The notes under the pieces: model-generated | The model's input: only the letters and a program-made list of their open reading frames with translations | What the model was told of the DNA's origin: nothing | Databases searched by the model: none | In this document: piece by piece, positions 1-5,921 of the stretch | How positions within the stretch are numbered: the stretch's first letter is position 1 | Layout: the number at the start of each line of letters is the position of its first letter | Made by a program: the position numbers and the translations under genes | Assembly: GCA_019057775.1 (NCBI GenBank) | Contig: JAHLWT010000095.1 | Location: 1-12,325 of the forward strand | Source: Promethearchaeota archaeon | GTDB lineage: Archaea > Asgardarchaeota > Lokiarchaeia > Sigynarchaeales > SOKP01 | Reading direction: 5' to 3' | DNA: 12,325 nucleotides

Positions 1-283
1 CCTCTGCCTCACCAAATCCACCTGTTAAAGGAGATTTTGCTCCAACACTGTTTCTACCTGTTCCGGGTATAGCAAATCCTGTTAAAGGACCAGTAGCAAA
101 GATAAGTTTATTTTCAGGACCTAAAGGGTTAATACCTGCTTCTAATTCCTTTAAAAGGTAATAGGCTACAAAGCCTTCTCCACCAATATATCTTCTGCAA
201 AATATCTCATCTAAATTTTCAATTGAGATTTTTTCATTTGATAAATTAACTCTCAAAATATTTCCATTATATCCATTTACCAT
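1..283 (-). CDS. Aldehyde:ferredoxin oxidoreductase, N-terminal part (runs off window start)
   Basis: I translated this by eye from the minus strand; 94 codons are visible from an ATG at 283, and the rest lies beyond base 1. The product begins MVNGYNGNILRVNLSNEK and continues with IGGEGFVAYYL, then GPENKLIFATGPLTG, then a GRNSVGAKSPLTGGFGEAE stretch. This is the usual N-terminal pattern of the tungsten-pterin AOR family (beta-strand GxILRVNL, GGxG, PLGPENxLIFxTGPLTG, R-x-x-V-x-x-KSPLTG). Family enzymes oxidise aldehydes to carboxylic acids and reduce ferredoxin in the cytoplasm. The tungsten-pterin and [4Fe-4S] ligands lie mostly in the missing part, so the AOR subfamily (AOR, FOR, GAPOR) cannot be told. 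It follows a same-strand zinc alcohol dehydrogenase by 70 bp, which suggests alcohol/aldehyde chemistry. A TATA-like box at 314-322, about 35 bp upstream, would give a short or absent leader. Confidence 0.9.
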   Translation of the reverse strand, partial: MVNGYNGNILRVNLSNEKISIENLDEIFCRRYIGGEGFVAYYLLKELEAGINPLGPENKLIFATGPLTGFAIPGTGRNSVGAKSPLTGGFGEAE

Positions 284-313
284 ATGAAACCCATATTTTT
301 TAATTTATTTCAA

Positions 314-322
314 TAATATATA
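314..322 (-). promoter_or_regulatory. TATA-like box of the AOR gene
   Basis: On the minus strand this reads ctatatatt. Its centre is about 35 bp upstream of the AOR ATG at 283, a distance compatible with an almost leaderless archaeal transcript. It sits in the 70-bp gap after the alcohol dehydrogenase stop, so AOR may be transcribed on its own as well as with ADH. Confidence 0.35.
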
Positions 323-353
323 GTTAAATTCCATCTTACTTATATAACTTATT

Positions 354-1394
354 TCATTGAATCTCAAGAATAGCTCTTCCAACTATTTTTCCCTGTTCAA
401 GTTCCTCTAAAACTTCATTTATCTCGGAGAGTTTCCCGATCCTTCCTACATGAGTTCTTACCTTACCATCTGCAGCTAACTGAATCAATTCTCTCATTTC
501 TTCGATATTTCCAACTATAGATCCCGTGATATGAAGCCCTCTTAATATAAAACCAAATGGATTTACCGAAAATGAACCTTCACTTAAAGCGGGTAATCCT
601 ACAGCTACTAATACTCCTCCACGCCTAAGTAATTTTAAACCGAGTTCAAAACCAGCTACTTTTGATGCAAATACTATACTTGCACTTACTCCCTTAATTA
701 CTCCCAATTTAAATTGTTTCCTCACTGTTTTTATCGCTTCATTTGCATCTACAGCAAGATCTACGCCCATTTTTTTTATGAATTCTAATTTTTCAGGACC
801 GATATCAACTCCAATAACTTTATATCCAAGGGCTTTTGCTATCTGAATTCCATAATGACCAAGACCGCCTGCAGCACCAATAATGGCAATAGTTTTCCCT
901 GCATGAATCCCGAAATTCGAAAGCTTTTTGATAGCGCTATACGCTGTTAAACCAGCACAAGCTAGTGGTACATCATTATTTCCGATTTCATCTGGTAGTT
1001 TTACTAGAGCCTTTGCCCATACAACAAAATATTCACCAAATACTCCTTGTAGCTGCTTCCGGTGTGCACATAGCATAGGTTTACCCGCAAGACAATATTC
1101 ACATGCACCACACCAATAATTTCCCGCAGTTCCTCCTAAACCTAGTATAACTCTGTCTCCAATCTTAACAAATTCCTCAGATCCAGGACCTAATTCTTCT
1201 ACTATTCCTATAGCTTCATGTCCCATTGGAAATGGTGTTGGAAGTTTTATCCAATCATTTTTCATCATATGTATATCTGAATGACATACGCCCACGGTAG
1301 AGATTTTTACCAAAACATCTTCATGTCCTGGAGTAGGTTTTGGTACGTCTTTAATGTTAATTTTTCCTATTTCTTCAACTATAGCGGCTCGCAT
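354..1394 (-). CDS. Zinc-dependent alcohol dehydrogenase (MDR superfamily)
   Basis: The 346-residue protein has the length and motif order of a medium-chain Zn alcohol dehydrogenase, which interconverts alcohols and aldehydes or ketones with NAD(P). Catalytic zinc ligands are C37 (GVCHSDIH), H59 with E60 (GHE) and C146 (LACAGLTAY). A structural zinc site is C95, C98, C101 and C109 in the usual C-x2-C-x2-C-x7-C spacing. The Rossmann loop is GAAGGLG (173-179), and D197 at the end of the second strand (VIGVD) favours NAD over NADP. No key residue is missing. The substrate cannot be read from sequence. The AOR gene lies just downstream on the same strand, so this enzyme may supply or consume aldehydes for AOR (inference). 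A TATA-like element (ctataaaatat on the plus strand, 1424-1434) lies about 35 bp upstream of the ATG. Confidence 0.93.
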   Translation of the reverse strand: MRAAIVEEIGKINIKDVPKPTPGHEDVLVKISTVGVCHSDIHMMKNDWIKLPTPFPMGHEAIGIVEELGPGSEEFVKIGDRVILGLGGTAGNYWCGACEYCLAGKPMLCAHRKQLQGVFGEYFVVWAKALVKLPDEIGNNDVPLACAGLTAYSAIKKLSNFGIHAGKTIAIIGAAGGLGHYGIQIAKALGYKVIGVDIGPEKLEFIKKMGVDLAVDANEAIKTVRKQFKLGVIKGVSASIVFASKVAGFELGLKLLRRGGVLVAVGLPALSEGSFSVNPFGFILRGLHITGSIVGNIEEMRELIQLAADGKVRTHVGRIGKLSEINEVLEELEQGKIVGRAILEIQ

Positions 1395-1635
1395 TATATT
1401 TTTCCTTTCTCTTCTTATTAGATCTATAAAATATTGAATTTTTTAATAATATTATTCTATATGATTAATCTTTTCTTAAGTTAGTCTTCTAAAAAGAAAC
1501 TATAAAACAAGAGATTAAAGGTGAAGAAAAATTTCCGATAAAGTCATGTCAAGAGTAGAAAGATTTTAAATAATTTGAGGACATTATCTTTAATTACTAT
1601 TATTTATTCAAAACTTATAAAAAGAGTTAATTAAA

Positions 1636-2316
1636 ATGGTATTAGAAGCCGAACCGGATAAAATTCCATTTTTTAAACAGTATTTTTCTGTAATCATATT
1701 AGCTGCGAACATCATTGTATATATTTGGCAATTCTTAGATCCAACAGGTCAAATTCATATCGAGGCTGCTTTTGTTCCCTCAGAATTTTTTGCTGGAGAA
1801 AAATTATGGACATTGGTTAGCTCCATGTTTATGCACGGAGACATCATGCATATAGTTATGAACATGTGGTTTTTCTTTGTAATTACTGATAACTGTGAAC
1901 ACGCAATGGGTCATGGATTGTATTTAATTACATATTTTGTCTCAGGGATATGTGGTAGTTTGCTTCATGCATTGAGTACAGTAATAATTCCAGTATGGGG
2001 TCTAATATTGGCAGATATACCCTCTTTAGGTGCTTCTGGGGCAATATTTGGACTTATGGGAGTATATCTCATCCTATATCCTGGTAATAAATTTTTTCTT
2101 CCAACTTCAATAACTATGCGAAAAGTAAGTGCAGGTTACTTTATAATAACATACTTCATAGCTGAATTAACTTACGCAATTTACTCGCTTGCAGATCCAT
2201 TTGGTATGGGATCTACTGCCCATTTTGCTCATGTGGGCGGTTTTATTGCAGGAGCAATTATCGCGGGAATATTTAAAGGAGTGAAAGGTACATCCTACAA
2301 AAATAAAAAGAAGTAA
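1636..2316 (+). CDS. Rhomboid-family intramembrane serine protease
   Basis: The 226-residue polytopic protein carries the rhomboid signature. Catalytic Ser134 lies in LGASGAIFGLMG, and catalytic His199 in HFAHVGGFIAG near the C-terminus. The oxyanion-side motif on helix 2 is H67-x4-H72-x3-N76 (MHGDIMHIVMNMWFFF). Six membrane segments can be placed at roughly 17-34, 72-84, 95-113, 132-149, 165-184 and 197-214, the basic six-helix rhomboid core without an extra domain. The tail is short and lysine-rich, so presumably cytoplasmic. Rhomboids cleave transmembrane proteins within the membrane; the substrate is unknown. It is transcribed divergently from the alcohol dehydrogenase across a 241-bp gap. 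No Shine-Dalgarno sequence is evident before the ATG. All catalytic residues are present, so it should be active rather than an iRhom-like pseudoprotease. Confidence 0.92.
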   Translation: MVLEAEPDKIPFFKQYFSVIILAANIIVYIWQFLDPTGQIHIEAAFVPSEFFAGEKLWTLVSSMFMHGDIMHIVMNMWFFFVITDNCEHAMGHGLYLITYFVSGICGSLLHALSTVIIPVWGLILADIPSLGASGAIFGLMGVYLILYPGNKFFLPTSITMRKVSAGYFIITYFIAELTYAIYSLADPFGMGSTAHFAHVGGFIAGAIIAGIFKGVKGTSYKNKKK

Positions 2317-2336
2317 ATAAATAATCTAATAATCTA

Positions 2337-2376
2337 TTATTTTATTTTCATTTTTTTTATAAAATTTTTTCTATAA
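2337..2376 (+). terminator. T-rich stretch after the rhomboid gene
   Basis: About 20 bp past the rhomboid stop the plus strand runs through attatttta, ttttcattttttttat and aaaattttttc. Runs of T without a stem-loop are the usual archaeal termination signal. The assignment rests on composition only, in DNA that is AT-rich throughout. Confidence 0.4.
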
Positions 2377-2393
2377 TGTGGTATTTTGAAAAT

Positions 2394-2421
2394 CATTATT
2401 ATAAGTACATTATTATAAGTA
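2394..2421 (+). promoter_or_regulatory. Perfect tandem duplication of a 14-bp TATA-bearing element before the nucleotide-sugar dehydrogenase
   Basis: The unit cattattataagta occurs twice without a gap or mismatch (2394-2407 and 2408-2421). Each copy contains a ttataa TATA-like core. The downstream copy is centred about 30 bp before the ATG at 2446, the right place for a leaderless or near-leaderless archaeal transcript. The upstream copy is one and a third helical turns further away. It could act as a second start site or extra TBP site, or be a neutral slippage duplication. Confidence 0.5.
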
Positions 2422-2445
2422 CAGAAACTATAATCAAAAAGAAAA

Positions 2446-3795
2446 ATGTCTACTAATATCGTCGTTATCGGAATGGGATACGTAGGGATTCCAATGGCTG
2501 CATTGCTAGCAGATGTTGATGATTTCTTCGTCACAGGGATTCAACGCAAATCTCTTAGATCTGGATGGAAAATAGATTGGCTGAACCAAGGGAAAAATCC
2601 ATTTGAAGGAGAAGAACCAGGTCTCGATGATCTAATTGCAAGAGTAGTTAAGAATGGGAAATTTAAAGTAACTGATCAATATGATGTGCTCGATAAGGCA
2701 GATTTTATTCTAATTGATGTTCAAACCCCCGTAGATGATAAGAAAATCCCTAGATATGCATCCCTTAATGACGTTTCTAAATTAATAGCTCCTCGGATGA
2801 AAAAGGGAGTTACAGTGATTTTAGAATCTACAGTCGCCCCAGGTACCACCGATAATATAGTTCAACCAATCTTAGAAGAAGGAAGTAACATGAAACGAGG
2901 GGAAGATTTCTTTTTAGTCTTTTCATTTGAACGAGTAATGCCAGGAAAGTTAATAGAATATATCACAGATTTTCCAAGGGTAATTGGAGGAGGTTGTGAT
3001 AAGGGAAATGAGAATGCAAAATATTTATACGGTAAGGTAGTGAAAAAAGAGATCCAAGTCACTGATACATTAACGGCAGAATTAACAAAATGTATTGAAA
3101 ATACCTACAGAGATGTTAATATCGCATTTGCAAATGAGATGGCTTTACTAACAGAGGATTTTAATAGAAATATCTTCGAAATCGTTAAATTAATAAATTA
3201 CAGGCATGATAGGATGATGCATTATCCTGGATCTGGAGTAGGTGGACATTGTTTAACGAAAGATCCCCACCTTCTTGTATATGGACATCGTACTTACACG
3301 GAAAATAAGTATGAATCGAAGATTTTGTTAAAATCAAGAGAACTAAATGACTTTATGCCAGAACACATGGTGGAGTTGATGGAAGATGCCCTAAAAGAAG
3401 CGAAGAAGCATGACAATATTAAGATCGCTCTTATGGGTGTTTCCTATAAGGCTGATTGTGATGATACAAGGAATACTCCCTCAGAAAAAATAGTCTCTAT
3501 ATTAAAAAATAGATACCATTCACATAATATTGCATACATTGCCCATGACCCATGGGTTCGAGAGAAGAATTATAAAGAAACAGAATTAACAGATGATTTT
3601 AATATTGCTGTTTCAAACGCGGATGTATTAATTTTCGCTACTAATCATAAGGAGTATTATTCAATAGATCTGGATGAATTAAAGAAGAAATTAAGAACTC
3701 CTATTATAATCGATGGCAGAAATATATTTGACAAAAAGGAATTGCTAAAAAAAGGATTTATCTACCGCAAAGTTGGAGAAGGTTCTAAAATTTAG
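2446..3795 (+). CDS. Nucleotide-sugar dehydrogenase (UDP-N-acetyl-D-mannosamine dehydrogenase type)
   Basis: The 449-residue protein belongs to the UDP-glucose/GDP-mannose dehydrogenase family, which oxidises the C6 alcohol of a nucleotide sugar to a uronate with two NAD. The N-terminal Rossmann motif is GMGYVGIP (about 9-16). ESTVAPGTT and the ERVMPG motif follow. The central helix has K215 and N219 (KCIENTYRDVNIAFANE). The catalytic cysteine is C269 in SGVGGHCLTKDP, followed by the C-terminal UDP-binding domain with GVSYKADCDDTRNTPS and AHDPWV. The layout is closest to WecC/MnaA-partner type enzymes that make UDP-ManNAcA, but UDP-GlcNAc or UDP-glucose as substrate cannot be excluded. The product would feed cell-surface glycan or N-glycan synthesis. 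No glycosyltransferase or epimerase is next to it in this window. It is complete and has a duplicated TATA element upstream. Confidence 0.9.
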   Translation: MSTNIVVIGMGYVGIPMAALLADVDDFFVTGIQRKSLRSGWKIDWLNQGKNPFEGEEPGLDDLIARVVKNGKFKVTDQYDVLDKADFILIDVQTPVDDKKIPRYASLNDVSKLIAPRMKKGVTVILESTVAPGTTDNIVQPILEEGSNMKRGEDFFLVFSFERVMPGKLIEYITDFPRVIGGGCDKGNENAKYLYGKVVKKEIQVTDTLTAELTKCIENTYRDVNIAFANEMALLTEDFNRNIFEIVKLINYRHDRMMHYPGSGVGGHCLTKDPHLLVYGHRTYTENKYESKILLKSRELNDFMPEHMVELMEDALKEAKKHDNIKIALMGVSYKADCDDTRNTPSEKIVSILKNRYHSHNIAYIAHDPWVREKNYKETELTDDFNIAVSNADVLIFATNHKEYYSIDLDELKKKLRTPIIIDGRNIFDKKELLKKGFIYRKVGEGSKI

Positions 3796-3840
3796 ATACT
3801 CTGTAAGTAATAGAAAAAAGTAGAAATTAAGTCTTTATTT

Positions 3841-3904
3841 ATCTCCAGGTTCTTGCAGAACCTCTAATTAAATCCTATCATTTAATGATTTAATCGTTTG
3901 AGAT
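3841..3904 (-). other. Predicted three-way-junction RNA structure right after the lower mini-ORF
   Basis: A 5-bp closing helix (ATCTC 3841-3845 with GAGAT 3900-3904) encloses two hairpins. One is a perfect 7-bp stem with a 3-base loop (AGGTTCT 3847-3853, AGAACCT 3857-3863). The other is an 8-bp stem (ATTAAATC 3867-3874, GATTTAAT 3887-3894). On the minus strand the structure starts one base after the stop codon of the 3906-4046 ORF; on the plus strand it starts 45 bases after the dehydrogenase stop. It could be a bidirectional terminator between convergent genes or a 3' recoding element for the TGA-containing ORF. I do not see the archaeal GAA/A internal loop or a clear eukaryote-like UGA/GA kink-turn core. 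Pairing was done by eye without energies. Confidence 0.4.
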
Positions 3905-3905
3905 T

Positions 3906-4046
3906 TTATTTATCTTGATATGCTTTTTGTTCTTTAATTTTTTGGAGTTTCCTTGCTCTTCTAAACCACATATTTATCATTGATCAACTTGTATTATAAC
4001 AATCATCGTCAATTTTAATATCTAAATAGTCTTCTTGATTTGCCAT
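3906..4046 (-). CDS. Candidate small protein with one in-frame TGA (possible selenoprotein), lower copy
   Basis: From ATG 4046 the frame reads 20 codons to a TGA at 3984-3986, then 25 more codons to TAA at 3906-3908, 46 residues if TGA is read. The acidic N-terminal half (MANQEDYLDIKIDDD) leads to CYNTS, the TGA, then SMINMWF and a basic tail (RRARKLQKIKEQK). The ORF at 4255-4440 shows the same plan: acidic start, Cys/Tyr pair, Thr-Ser, TGA, Ser, hydrophobics, basic tail. That match is why I list it. A TATA-like box (4108-4117) and an inverted repeat (4123-4141) lie upstream, and a weak aaaggt precedes the ATG. A folded RNA starts one base after the stop. TGA as Sec is known in Lokiarchaeota; here it is inference. 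Alternatives are a decayed gene, two separate micro-ORFs, or chance. I recognise no family. Confidence 0.4.
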
Positions 4047-4107
4047 TTTTGATTAACCTTTATTTTTCTAATCTTCTCAAAAGGAAGAAGAGATTAAAGA
4101 GTGATCT

Positions 4108-4117
4108 TTATATAAAA
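4108..4117 (-). promoter_or_regulatory. TATA-like box of the lower TGA-containing mini-ORF
   Basis: The minus strand reads tttatataaa, a good match to the archaeal TATA consensus. It lies about 65 bp upstream of the ATG at 4046 and would give a leader of about 40 bases. That leader contains an imperfect hairpin (UAAUCU pairing with AGAUUA). Confidence 0.45.
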
Positions 4118-4122
4118 TAAGC

Positions 4123-4141
4123 TTACTAATGAGAGTAGTAA
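4123..4141. repeat. Inverted repeat next to the TATA box of the lower mini-ORF
   Basis: TTACTA and TAGTAA arms (6 bp each, perfect) flank a 7-base centre. It lies 5 bp upstream, in the minus-strand sense, of the TATA box at 4108-4117, where a transcription factor could meet the BRE/TFB region. It could be an operator. A 6-bp arm in AT-rich DNA may also arise by chance. Confidence 0.3.
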
Positions 4142-4209
4142 TTTTTAATATGAATTTTACAGTATTTCCTAATTTTTGATAAGAACTTATTTTCTTTTAA
4201 TCTTATGTT

Positions 4210-4248
4210 AAATCTCGAATCTTTTGCGTGATCCATAGAAAGAGATCC
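4210..4248 (-). other. Predicted bulged stem-loop right after the upper mini-ORF
   Basis: On the minus-strand RNA, GGAUCUC (4248-4242) pairs with GAGAUUU (4216-4210), including two G-U pairs. A one-sided 7-base bulge (UUUCUAU) follows, then a 5-bp stem GGAUC/GAUUC with the loop ACGCAAAA. It starts six bases after the stop codon of the 4255-4440 ORF. A bulged hairpin with an AA-containing loop in the 3' UTR is loosely reminiscent of SECIS elements, but the diagnostic GAA/A or UGA/GA core is not evident. No T-run follows closely, so it is a poor classical terminator. Confidence 0.35.
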
Positions 4249-4254
4249 TAAAAT

Positions 4255-4440
4255 TTAATGATCTACTCCTTGAGATTTTCTAATTTGAGTTTTTTTAAAT
4301 TTTCTTCTTTGAAATCGTTTTTTAATATTTTTTACACAATCTATGAAACCATCCATAATACTTCAACCAGAAGTACAATAGAAATCATTATAAGGTAAAT
4401 CAGTGGTTTCATCAGACATCCTGTTTTTCCATTCTGACAT
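4255..4440 (-). CDS. Candidate small protein with one in-frame TGA (possible selenoprotein), upper copy
   Basis: From ATG 4440 the frame reads 25 codons to TGA at 4363-4365, then 35 more to TAA at 4255-4257, 61 residues if TGA is read. Around the TGA it reads NDFYCTSG, TGA, SIMDGF, followed by a second Cys (FIDCVKN) and a strongly basic tail (KKRFQRRKFKK). If TGA is Sec, CTSGU is a C-x3-U pair of a kind that could form a redox or metal site. The first half is rich in D and E. Layout and TGA context parallel the 3906-4046 ORF. A strong TATA-like palindrome lies at 4487-4500, and a bulged hairpin starts six bases after the stop. The neighbouring plus-strand membrane protein gene is divergent from it. 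I recognise no family. A decayed gene is the main alternative: both halves lack other stops, but they are short. Confidence 0.42.
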
Positions 4441-4486
4441 ATTATTGAAATAGTTTAGACTTTTTTAGATAAAAGAACAAACGAGG

Positions 4487-4500
4487 AAATATATATATTT
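4487..4500 (-). promoter_or_regulatory. Palindromic TATA box in the divergent region 4441-4579
   Basis: AAATATATATATTT is a perfect 14-bp palindrome centred about 54 bp upstream of the mini-ORF ATG at 4440 on the minus strand. It would give a leader of roughly 27 bases. Being symmetric it could also recruit TBP in the other direction, but the plus-strand gene has a better placed box at 4551-4560. Confidence 0.45.
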
Positions 4501-4550
4501 TTATTATCGAGAATAATTTTACAATAGATTTTTAATAACCAAATCTAACA

Positions 4551-4560
4551 TTTATTTAAA
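4551..4560 (+). promoter_or_regulatory. TATA-like box of the membrane protein gene at 4580
   Basis: tttatttaaa is centred about 25 bp before the GTG start at 4580, the spacing expected for leaderless archaeal initiation. This supports the GTG as the true start, because no Shine-Dalgarno sequence precedes it. Confidence 0.4.
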
Positions 4561-4579
4561 TTTCAAATTTTCATATGAT

Positions 4580-5272
4580 GTGATTAAAGTGATATTACAA
4601 ACGGATTATTGGGAAATAATTAGAGGTTTTTTCGACTGGGTTGGAGAATCAGCAGCAATTATGATGGTTCTCTCTGGCGCAATGGCTATTACTTGGCTTG
4701 GTTATGAAAGGAAGCGCAGAGGATCATTTACTAAAAGAAAAGTAGAAGTTGATTTTGGTATTACTACTTTTTTACGTGTTATTTCTTATTTGGGATTAAT
4801 TCTTGGTATCTTCGTTGTCTGGTCCGGTGTGATAAGTTTAATTTTAGATATACCCCCGAGTTTTGAATATCGAGATGTTACTGAGGATGCTGCTAATCAT
4901 TTCACGAGTATATTTTTAATTGTAATCGGTATTGCGATGTTATTCTTTCCTATAAAAGATCTCCCTCTAGCCAGCATTATAGGTCTTTTAGTAGCGACAG
5001 GTACCGTCATTGTAATTGCGTTACTCGTACCAGATTGGGCTGTTGGATTGATTGCGAACGTTGTTGATCCAAAATGGTTATTAGTGATAATATTTATCAT
5101 TGTGACAGTCGTAGTGATAATTGCAGTAAAATTTTACATTGGAATATTCAAAACCATATCAAAAGTCTTATCTTGGCCTCCTATAGCTTTAGTTGTCGTA
5201 ATATTTTGCTTAGTCCAGGGATTTGCATTGTGGATATGGGGCGTTAGTATTTTTGGTCTAAATCTCCTATAA
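4580..5272 (+). CDS. Polytopic membrane protein of unknown function
   Basis: The 230-residue protein has about six hydrophobic segments (roughly 22-40, 66-91, 107-125, 131-152, 164-190 and 199-225). A basic loop after the first (YERKRRGSFTKRKVE) should be cytoplasmic. An acidic loop after the second (SFEYRDVTEDAANH) should be outside. I recognise no catalytic motif or transporter signature. The start is GTG at 4580: two overlapping ATGs just upstream (4575 and 4578) are out of frame and stop at once. A coiled-coil protein gene follows after 100 bp, so the two may be co-expressed, though a T-run at 5279-5290 separates them. Function unknown; membrane location is well supported by composition. 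Confidence 0.8.
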   Translation: MIKVILQTDYWEIIRGFFDWVGESAAIMMVLSGAMAITWLGYERKRRGSFTKRKVEVDFGITTFLRVISYLGLILGIFVVWSGVISLILDIPPSFEYRDVTEDAANHFTSIFLIVIGIAMLFFPIKDLPLASIIGLLVATGTVIVIALLVPDWAVGLIANVVDPKWLLVIIFIIVTVVVIIAVKFYIGIFKTISKVLSWPPIALVVVIFCLVQGFALWIWGVSIFGLNLL

Positions 5273-5278
5273 TAATAA

Positions 5279-5290
5279 TTTTTTTCTTTT
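5279..5290 (+). terminator. T-run after the membrane protein gene
   Basis: TTTTTTTCTTTT begins 6 bases past the stop codon of the 4580-5272 gene, a typical archaeal poly-T termination signal. It precedes the next plus-strand gene, which therefore probably has its own promoter. Confidence 0.5.
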
Positions 5291-5372
5291 AAGATTCAAA
5301 AATTTAGTTTTGTTCATAATTTTAATAAATATTAATGATTTATTTAGGATAAAAAATCGGATATTGAAAATC

Positions 5373-5636
5373 ATGGCAGGAATAAAAAATGAACTCTCTG
5401 AATTGAGGTATAGCATGAATAAATTAACAGAAGAATTACATGTAACTAATATTACAATTAAGGAATCTTTACAAATGACCTCTCAAACAATCAGAGAAAT
5501 GAGTAAAGCATTGGAAGCGACAATGAAAACGATGTCAGATTTAACTATCCAGATGAATATTAGAGAAACAATCTTGAAGAGTCTTGGGATTGATGGAATG
5601 ATCCCAGATTTTTTGAAGAAAAAGAAGAAACGCTAG
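5373..5636 (+). CDS. Small coiled-coil protein with a basic C-terminal tail
   Basis: I place the start at ATG 5373, giving 87 residues (MAGIKNELSELRYSMNKLTE...). The frame is open back to an ATG at 5310, but that extra segment (MFIILININDLFRIKNRILKI) comes from AT-rich DNA that includes a TATA-like tttattta about 30 bp before 5373. Residues from about 5 to 70 show a hydrophobic heptad-like pattern of L, I and M with polar positions between, as in a long amphipathic helix or coiled coil. There is no signal peptide or cysteine. The C-terminus DFLKKKKKKR is strongly basic. It may be an oligomeric adaptor or membrane-surface protein; no specific function can be read. Its TAG overlaps the TAG of the convergent minus-strand gene. 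Confidence 0.65.
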   Translation: MAGIKNELSELRYSMNKLTEELHVTNITIKESLQMTSQTIREMSKALEATMKTMSDLTIQMNIRETILKSLGIDGMIPDFLKKKKKR

Positions 5637-5827
5637 ACCTTTTGTTCTTTCTTTAACTTTTTCATAACTATAAAAGCAACCAATAAAGAAATTAGATACA
5701 TAAGTGTGATTAAAAACCAGAATGTAGTTTCATTGGGATTATTTAAAACTGCTGCATCGATTGTTTTATATATAAAAAAAAGGCTAAATAGTGCCAACAA
5801 CGTAAGTCTTGAATTTAGTTTTTCCAT
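5633..5827 (-). CDS. Small two-helix membrane protein
   Basis: From ATG 5827 this gives 64 residues (MEKLNSRLTLLALFSLFFIY...). An upstream in-frame ATG at 5854 would add nine residues (MINISLLSI), but it falls very close to a TATA-like attatatta around 5861-5870, so the shorter form is preferred. Two hydrophobic helices (about 8-23 and 36-55) are joined by a polar loop with NNPNET, and the tail is lysine-rich (MKKLKKEQKV). The positive ends suggest both termini are cytoplasmic. No family recognised. It converges on the coiled-coil gene, sharing the bases CTAG at the two stop codons, and diverges from the RING-like gene across 94 bp. Confidence 0.55.
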   Translation of the reverse strand: MEKLNSRLTLLALFSLFFIYKTIDAAVLNNPNETTFWFLITLMYLISLLVAFIVMKKLKKEQKV

Positions 5828-5921
5828 AATTGATAATAAACTTATATTTATCATTAAAGTAATATAATACTTAGAATTAAAAGTATAATAAGAATAAAAG
5901 AAATATTATTTGAATTGAAAA

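Noticed and set aside
928..1119. A 63-codon plus-strand frame inside the alcohol dehydrogenase
   Set aside because: It is antisense to a gene with complete zinc and cofactor motifs and shows no domain, promoter or ribosome site.
2337..2534. A minus-strand frame overlapping the start of the nucleotide-sugar dehydrogenase
   Set aside because: It overlaps the dehydrogenase start and promoter; the translation is low complexity and shows no motif.
3841..4260. A canonical SECIS element after either TGA-containing ORF
   Set aside because: Hairpins are present, but I cannot place the archaeal GAA/A internal loop or a clear UGA/GA kink-turn core, so I do not call them SECIS.
3796..4579. A tRNA or other known RNA gene in the long intergenic region
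   Set aside because: No cloverleaf or TTCGANNC-type arm with matching stems was found by eye; the GAATC/GATCC pairing near 4217-4234 fits only a simple hairpin.
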